DNA of 64,000 nucleotides from Bugula neritina (taxonomy: Eukaryota > Bryozoa > Gymnolaemata > Cheilostomatida > Bugulidae): assembly GCA_964035545.1 (NCBI GenBank), contig OZ037768.1, positions 13,392,175-13,456,174 on the forward strand, in the 5' to 3' direction. A program made the position numbers and the translations under genes. Positions 60,101-64,000 of the stretch are shown here, in pieces (positions within the stretch are counted from its first letter, which is position 1; each line of letters starts with the position of its first letter). Under the pieces are notes generated by a model. That model was given only the letters and a program-made list of their open reading frames with translations, was not told the DNA's origin and ran no database searches.

Positions 60101-63100
60101 AAACCTTTTGTATTTAGGGGGTAGGCAAACTGTTCGAACTTTACCCGCTTCTTGGCGAACTTTTGTGATAATGCCACGTAAGGGTCAGCATGGTGTGCTG
60201 TCTAATCAGGAAACTACTATACTGGGTTTTGTGCTTACAAGCTGTGCATCTGTCTCCACTATTGTATGCGACTATAGTATGCGTGTGTACTTATCATCAT
60301 GTTTTTAGGATAGTCTTTTAACTTTTCATTTAATTTTGCCAAATTCTCGTTTTGGGTGAGGGCGATAACACATGGACAGTTCTAGGAAATTGGTAGTTTA
60401 CTTGCTGCACGGTATAATTTCTACTAAATCTGTTACGATACACTTTTATAGGAAGAGCTTTTTGGTCTCTTCTTCATCCGGAACATGGTGAATATTTTTT
60501 GCCGTTGAGTTTACAGAGGTTGTGAGATGAGTGGCATGAAATAGCTGAATATTCCAATAGTAGTTTTGGTGTATAAACAAGTTTAGATTTCTCACTTTGT
60601 ATGCCACTGTAGTGCTGTAATCTTTGAGAATTTCTAGCAGATAATACTCTACAGCATACGGTATTTATTATATGGTGAGATGCACTGTACAGTGTGATGT
60701 GTTGTAGAGACCTTTGAGGAAGGTTTGTATAAAAGTGTGAATTTTAGTAGCTGATTTTAGCTTCACTGTAACAGCTACAGAATGTTGATAAATCAGACAT
60801 ATAACCTACCTGCCAATTGTTTTCTAGTTTGGGTTAACTGTTACCTCCCCATTATCTGTTCTAGGGTATTTAGGCTAGCAAATGTTATTTGTGTAGTTAG
60901 TGTCATTTAAAAGGTGCCTGCTAGTTCTATGTTTAGCTTATTATTAGCTCAAGTAATGTAGTTCATATATTTTGGCTTTTCTTATTTTTGTGGGTGAAAT
61001 TCTTTTACTGAATCAAATAACCATGCAGTGCTTTGCACATCTTTGCCTTGTGTGACTACAATTCTGTTTTTCACATTTTCCTAATTTCAAGGTTTGTCTA
61101 TACGTTTTGTGACCTAATCTTGCTTCTTCATCAAACTGTTTTTCTGATTACGATTGACAATGCTGTTTATTTCAATCTGGCGGCACTATTAGTAAATATA
61201 TATATTATTTAAGTTATGAGTCATGAAGACGTACACATGGGCTTCCAAACCGACCCCAAGACCCAGGAGAGACTCTCCGAGCTCTTGTGTTACAGAGATT
61301 TTGTTAGACTCAACCTGATTGGCTCACAGAGGAGTATTGGACAGAGGATCAGATCTGAAAGCTTCTTTATCAGTAATCTCAATTCTAGTTACAAAATGTG
61401 CCACAGGTAAAATTTATTGTTTCAATTCTCAGCGTTAATGTTTGTAATGTTTGTTATGTAGAAATATTTATGCAAGTGTTTGTGTGATTAGAATGAGTTT
61501 GAAATTTCAGTGTTTCTGATTTAGGGCTGATTTTAGCTTAGGCTGTCGGCAAAGTTGCATTATAATGAATTTATTCAGCTGTTCGAGTATGTAGATTTCA
61601 GGTTATTGAACAAAGTTTCAATTTATGTTGTGTTGCCATTTGTAGCTATTTTATTAACTAGTTGGCCAACATTTTTATATGTACTTATAATGCGCTGCAT
61701 AGTGGAATGGCTAGTGCTAAATAGGTATGGCTTAAGCAGGCTTGTACAGGCTACTATGTAAGCACTGATACTGTTAAACTTATTGGTTCCGTACATGTAA
61801 CTGGCTTTGTTAACAGATGTTAAATTGAGCTAAAACGCCATGTTATATTGATGTTTCTTTCTATGTGATACCAGTTACCCCGGTCTGATGATATTTCCTA
61901 CCAACATATCTGACGAAAGTATTATGAGGTTTGGCCGTAGTCACAGGCAGAGTAGATTTCCCGTGATAACATGGCGTCACCCTAGAACCAAGGCTCTGTT
62001 ACTTCGAGCTAGTGCATTTCATAGCAAGTCGATGATGGGCAAGTTCAAGGCGTCTCAAGGTATGTCTACTCTGTAGTAATTAGCTGACACTGTTTGGTTT
62101 AGTTGATAGGCAATTTTCCTGCAGCTTACAGTTCATTGGCTGTAACATACTGTGATACGTTTTAGGATCTGCGAATAACCGAGAATCTACCGGCAGTCTG
62201 TCCACATCCTATGAGATGGAGAAATACTTGACAGTGTTGTCTTCTCTAACACCTTCTGGTAATACTAAACATGGTGGTGCAGATACAACGGGTATGTCCA
62301 ACACCATGTCTATGACACTCACCCCTTCTTCATCATATGACACCTCAACTAGGGGGTCTCCATCTCGCGCAAACACCTCGGGAATTCTTGGTGGTATGTT
62401 TGATAAACGATCATCTCGGTTAGTAGGTCGTGGTGCAGCGGCTGACCATAACAAAGGGATGACACACTTCACTATGACTCATAGCTCTGGGCTAATGTTC
62501 TCTGCCAAGAGTCCAAGAGGTAACTAACGCCTCGCATTTCACTGCTGTTTTAGCTAATAGCTTCAAGGAATACTAACCTGCGTATGCTATGCATTCTCAC
62601 CAATGTGGTGGTCTGTGCATGTAATCCCAAGGCGCTGCTCTCTAGTATAACAAGTGGCTGATTGGTTTACAGTGATTATTTACAAAGCATGAATTGGTGA
62701 AGGTCTTTCTATAAAATAATAGTTTTAATTAATCTTCTTGTAAACGGCTAATCGTGAATCTTTGCTTGATTATGCATGGCTGAAAATTTAGTGCAGAAAA
62801 TTATGGCTCAGAGCAAACATACGTTTTCTTCTAATCCTCCACATAACTGGCTGAAAGTAGTGTCATTTCATCTTCCCGCCAACCAGCTAATACTCTTACT
62901 TACTCTGTAGGACTCTCTGTATGGTGTTGGACATACTCTTTATTGTATTCCTTTGACTCCTGTTCAATAGATCTTTGTAGAATACTAACATAACTGACAT
63001 TTTTTATATTCAAGTGCATAAAGTATTTTTTATAATAGTATTTATACTTGTATTTTGATTAAATTTCATTACAATATGAAACCATTTAGCAATGCTGCAG

Positions 63101-63929
63101 CTTAACCATCAGATCAACTTCATGGTGTCACAATAAAGTGGCAAGCTATTTGTGGTACCAGTTGACTTTATGATGGCACTTTTACAAACACGACATCGAT
63201 TAGCGTAGCCTGGTTGAGCTCGGTGGGTCATGCTCCAGCATTGCTAGTTGGCGAGTTGGTTGAAGCATTTTGGCACAGCAACTGTTTTGTTATACAAAGG
63301 CATGCAGTTTGGTACTCAGAGTGTACTGTTATTGTTACTAGTTGCTACTGAAGATTTCTCCAATGCCAACACCTCCCTGTCTAGTTATCACTCATTAGTG
63401 AGTAGCCAGGGCAGGTCAGGCATTTCCACTCCTCCATCACGGCCCCCAAGGCCACCGCGTACGTCTTGGTGTTGTGCTTGACTCGTTCCCGTTACACTGT
63501 TGAACAGTTTTACTTTTTTGTTGCTTCCACAAAGCGTTTTGATGTCATTTGTTTTTAAAAAAAAGTGTTGTATATTAATTTTCATCCAGAAAAATTAGTT
63601 TGCAGTTCCCAAGTTGGTGACATGATTTATTATAAATAATTATATCAACCTGATAATCTAATAGCGTTAGTAGCCTGTGCAAAACACACTACAGGAGAGA
63701 TAAATGGATAAAATGTGAGACTGGTAATAAGTTGTTCAGTTGACATCCTGTGATTCTAGAACGGAGAAACTCAGTGACCTCATATACTATTGGTGGCGCT
63801 GGCAGCAAGCCGGAGTTTTCTTCTCATTCATCTGCCAAAACCACAGCAACTGTTGATAGACGAGGCCAGGCAGAGCAAGAATTTGGTCAAGCCTCACTCT
63901 ATATTCTGTGTGAAAAAAATCAGTCAAAG
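42174..63929 (+). CDS. Sbf: SBF1/SBF2 (MTMR5/MTMR13) homologue, 3' end outside window
   Basis: Catalytically inactive myotubularin with DENN domain; family members act as Rab GEFs and scaffold active myotubularins. Exons: 42174-42240, 42511-42593, 42758-43018, 44285-44390, 45389-45505, 47157-47289, 48630-48852, 49707-49898, 51629-51757, 52013-52111, 52985-53160, 53526-53685, 55443-55661, 56054-56218, 56356-56469, 56936-57126, 57609-57714, 58041-58175, 58349-58541, 58911-59044, 59199-59374, 59660-59847, 61214-61406, 61875-62059, 62166-62519, 63760-63929: 1423 codons in frame. uDENN ([31 protein letters not shown]), cDENN and dDENN fill about residues 1-440. The SBF2-type region has [11 protein letters not shown] and [16 protein letters not shown] lies at about 893-1060 ([21 protein letters not shown]). 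The phosphatase-like domain starts near 1187 ([17 protein letters not shown]) with the family's Ser-rich insert in exon 25. Exon 11's donor (GTTGGT) is weak and uncertain. The inactive active-site loop and C-terminal PH lie past 64000. Confidence 0.95.
43045..43160. mobile_element. 116-bp hairpin MITE in SBF intron 3
   Basis: The left arm CACTGCGTTTCCAAGCTTCA with ATTATGCGAATG pairs with the right arm, whose reverse complement is CACTTCGTTTCCATTACTTT with TTATGCGAATGG. Almost the whole element is stem. Both flanks read ATATA, consistent with a short TA-rich target duplication. No coding content. Confidence 0.75.
45219..45356. repeat. Two-copy 69-bp tandem duplication
   Basis: A 69-base unit beginning AGTGTTTAATATATGTATGA is repeated twice with no visible difference, ending about 30 bases before SBF exon 5. 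The identity suggests a recent duplication. Confidence 0.9.
47545..47650. repeat. Pyrimidine-rich tract in SBF intron
   Basis: About 100 bases that are almost entirely C and T on the plus strand (for example CCTCCCTCCTCCCTGTTCTT), in the intron after exon 6. It is a candidate polypyrimidine or H-DNA-forming tract. The minus-strand Arg/Glu-rich frame over it is an artefact. Confidence 0.7.
48357..48480. repeat. 13-bp minisatellite (CTAGTCCAACAGG)n
   Basis: About nine to ten tandem copies in the SBF intron before exon 7; the first ones have TTAGTCC in place of CTAGTCC. Each copy contains CAACAG/G, an acceptor-like AG, 150 or more bases before the real acceptor. Confidence 0.9.
49955..50175. 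repeat. Degenerate palindromic (CTGTATATACAGTACTTA)n repeat
   Basis: TACTTACTGTATATACAG and TGTAAGTACTGTATGTACTG variants repeat just after SBF exon 8. The unit is largely self-complementary. The long Val/Tyr/Thr-rich reading frame that runs on from exon 8 is read-through into this repeat, not exon. Confidence 0.8.
50670..50797. mobile_element. MITE-like element, family 2 copy B
   Basis: The left end TAGGTGCAATAATGGAGA and the right end, reverse complemented TAGGTACAGTAGTGGAGA, form terminal inverted repeats of about 18 bases. The interior (TTAGAAATGTAGCAAAAAAG) matches the 10906-11064 copy. It sits in the SBF intron after exon 8. Confidence 0.7.
54018..54641 (-). CDS. Arg/Ser-rich basic protein (protamine-like or SR-like), nested antisense in SBF
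   Basis: Three exons, 54641-54599, 54488-54308 and 54195-54018, with donors GTAAGT and GTGAGA and acceptors TTTCAAG and ATTTAG, join in frame to 133 residues and a TAG. The protein starts [14 protein letters not shown] and is dominated by Arg blocks (about 50 Arg and nearly 30 Ser), for example [20 protein letters not shown]. There is no RRM, zinc finger or other folded domain, so it is not a canonical SR splicing factor. Composition and size fit a sperm nuclear basic protein (protamine-like), where RS/RK blocks neutralise DNA; an RS-domain nuclear protein is the alternative. It lies entirely inside the SBF intron between exons 12 and 13, on the opposite strand, with its own TATA and CCAAT boxes. 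A minus-strand AATAAA near 53804-53799 could end its transcript. Confidence 0.8.
54683..54691 (-). promoter_or_regulatory. TATA box of nested basic-protein gene
   Basis: TATAAAAGG on the minus strand lies about 42 bases before the ATG at 54641, placing a start site about 30 bases downstream and giving a very short 5' UTR. This compact arrangement suits a strongly expressed, tissue-specific gene. Confidence 0.7.
54710..54714 (-). promoter_or_regulatory. Proximal CCAAT box
   Basis: GGCCAATCAAAG on the minus strand, about 20 bases upstream of the TATA box. It is a classic NF-Y-type CCAAT context, assigned by motif and position only. Confidence 0.5.
54792..54796 (-). promoter_or_regulatory. Distal CCAAT box
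   Basis: AGCCAATAG on the minus strand, about 100 bases upstream of the TATA box, a second CCAAT motif in the same orientation. Confidence 0.45.
57424..57608. repeat. 34-bp array reiterating the SBF exon 17 acceptor
   Basis: Five imperfect upstream copies of a TATATATTACAGTATAGCAG unit precede the true exon 17 acceptor, which is the sixth. The copy ending near 57563 repeats the intron end plus the first 22 exon bases (TATAGCAGAGAGTGTTAGTATT) exactly apart from the following base. Four of the upstream copies keep the TTACAG/T acceptor; one lost it (TTACTA). Use of the upstream copies that I read through would bring an in-frame stop. Confidence 0.88.
59465..59637. repeat. (GGGTGAGCTATCT)n-type minisatellite
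   Basis: Repeated GGTGAGCTAACTTGGTGAGC and GGGTGGGCTATCTGGGTGAG units fill the SBF intron just before exon 22. Many units contain GGTGAGC, which resembles a donor site, but the array does not copy an adjacent exon. Confidence 0.85.
60118..60177 (+). CDS. Sbf: Candidate cassette exon of SBF (20 codons)
   Basis: A 60-base open segment is bounded by a good acceptor (TTTTGTATTTAG) and a donor (CAC/GTAAGG). It starts and ends in phase 1, exactly like the intron it sits in, between exons 22 and 23, so inclusion would add about 20 residues ([19 protein letters not shown]) without shifting frame. It would lie in the linker between GRAM and phosphatase-like domains. It could be constitutive, alternative or chance. 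Confidence 0.4.
63354..63458 (+). CDS. Sbf: Candidate cassette exon of SBF, proline-rich
   Basis: A 105-base open segment with an acceptor at CTGAAG and a donor GTACGT begins and ends in phase 1, matching the intron between exons 25 and 26. It would insert 35 residues ending [12 protein letters not shown], a class of Arg/Pro motif that can bind SH3 domains, into the variable loop of the phosphatase-like domain. The acceptor has a weak pyrimidine tract, so this is a possibility, not an established exon. Confidence 0.33.
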
Positions 63930-64000
63930 GTAAGGCCATTATATTGCGAGACAGATTTAACAAAAATGTTTGTTATAACATCATTTATTAATAGAGCATT

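Overview
This window is animal nuclear DNA, most likely from an invertebrate. It is AT-rich, its genes are split into many short exons by GT-AG introns of roughly 100 to 3500 bases, and it is full of microsatellites, minisatellites and small transposon-derived repeats. The encoded families (a class A GPCR, an M14 carboxypeptidase, an F-BAR/SH3 nostrin, and a DENN/GRAM/myotubularin SBF protein) are metazoan. The sequence does not fix the phylum; a lophotrochozoan or another non-vertebrate is plausible. No prokaryotic feature, CRISPR array or operon is present.

Layout. 1-3690: no gene recognised, one inverted-repeat element. 3691-5239 (+): the 3' three exons of a rhodopsin-family GPCR (TM4-TM7). 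6151-16164 (-): a zinc carboxypeptidase with signal peptide, propeptide, furin-like site, complete catalytic residues, a Ser/Thr-rich stalk and a hydrophobic C-terminal tail, read from 12 exons. 18092-30180 (-): a 15-exon gene for a 597-residue nostrin homologue whose splice phases close perfectly. 30181-42173: a long stretch dominated by simple repeats, with only a weak two-exon candidate gene at 37978-38704 (-). 42174 to beyond the right edge (+): at least 26 exons of an SBF1/SBF2 (MTMR5/MTMR13) homologue, 1423 codons in the window, with the end of the phosphatase-like domain and the C-terminal PH domain outside. 54018-54641 (-): a complete three-exon gene for a 133-residue Arg/Ser-rich basic protein, nested antisense in an SBF intron, with its own TATA and CCAAT boxes.

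The genes are not an obvious pathway. Nostrin and SBF both act on membranes and trafficking (F-BAR membrane bending; DENN Rab-GEF and phosphoinositide-related functions), but their proximity is probably incidental.

The most unusual pattern is that several tandem arrays are built from splice junctions. A 20-bp satellite of about 35 copies in nostrin reiterates the exon 9 donor (exon end plus GTAAGT). A 13-bp array starts exactly at the nostrin exon 4 donor. A 34-bp array in SBF reiterates the exon 17 acceptor together with the first bases of that exon. Other points are the nested protamine-like gene, a glutamate at the S1' specificity position of the membrane-tethered carboxypeptidase, a tRNA-derived SINE with a perfect 14-bp target duplication, and several MITE-like families.
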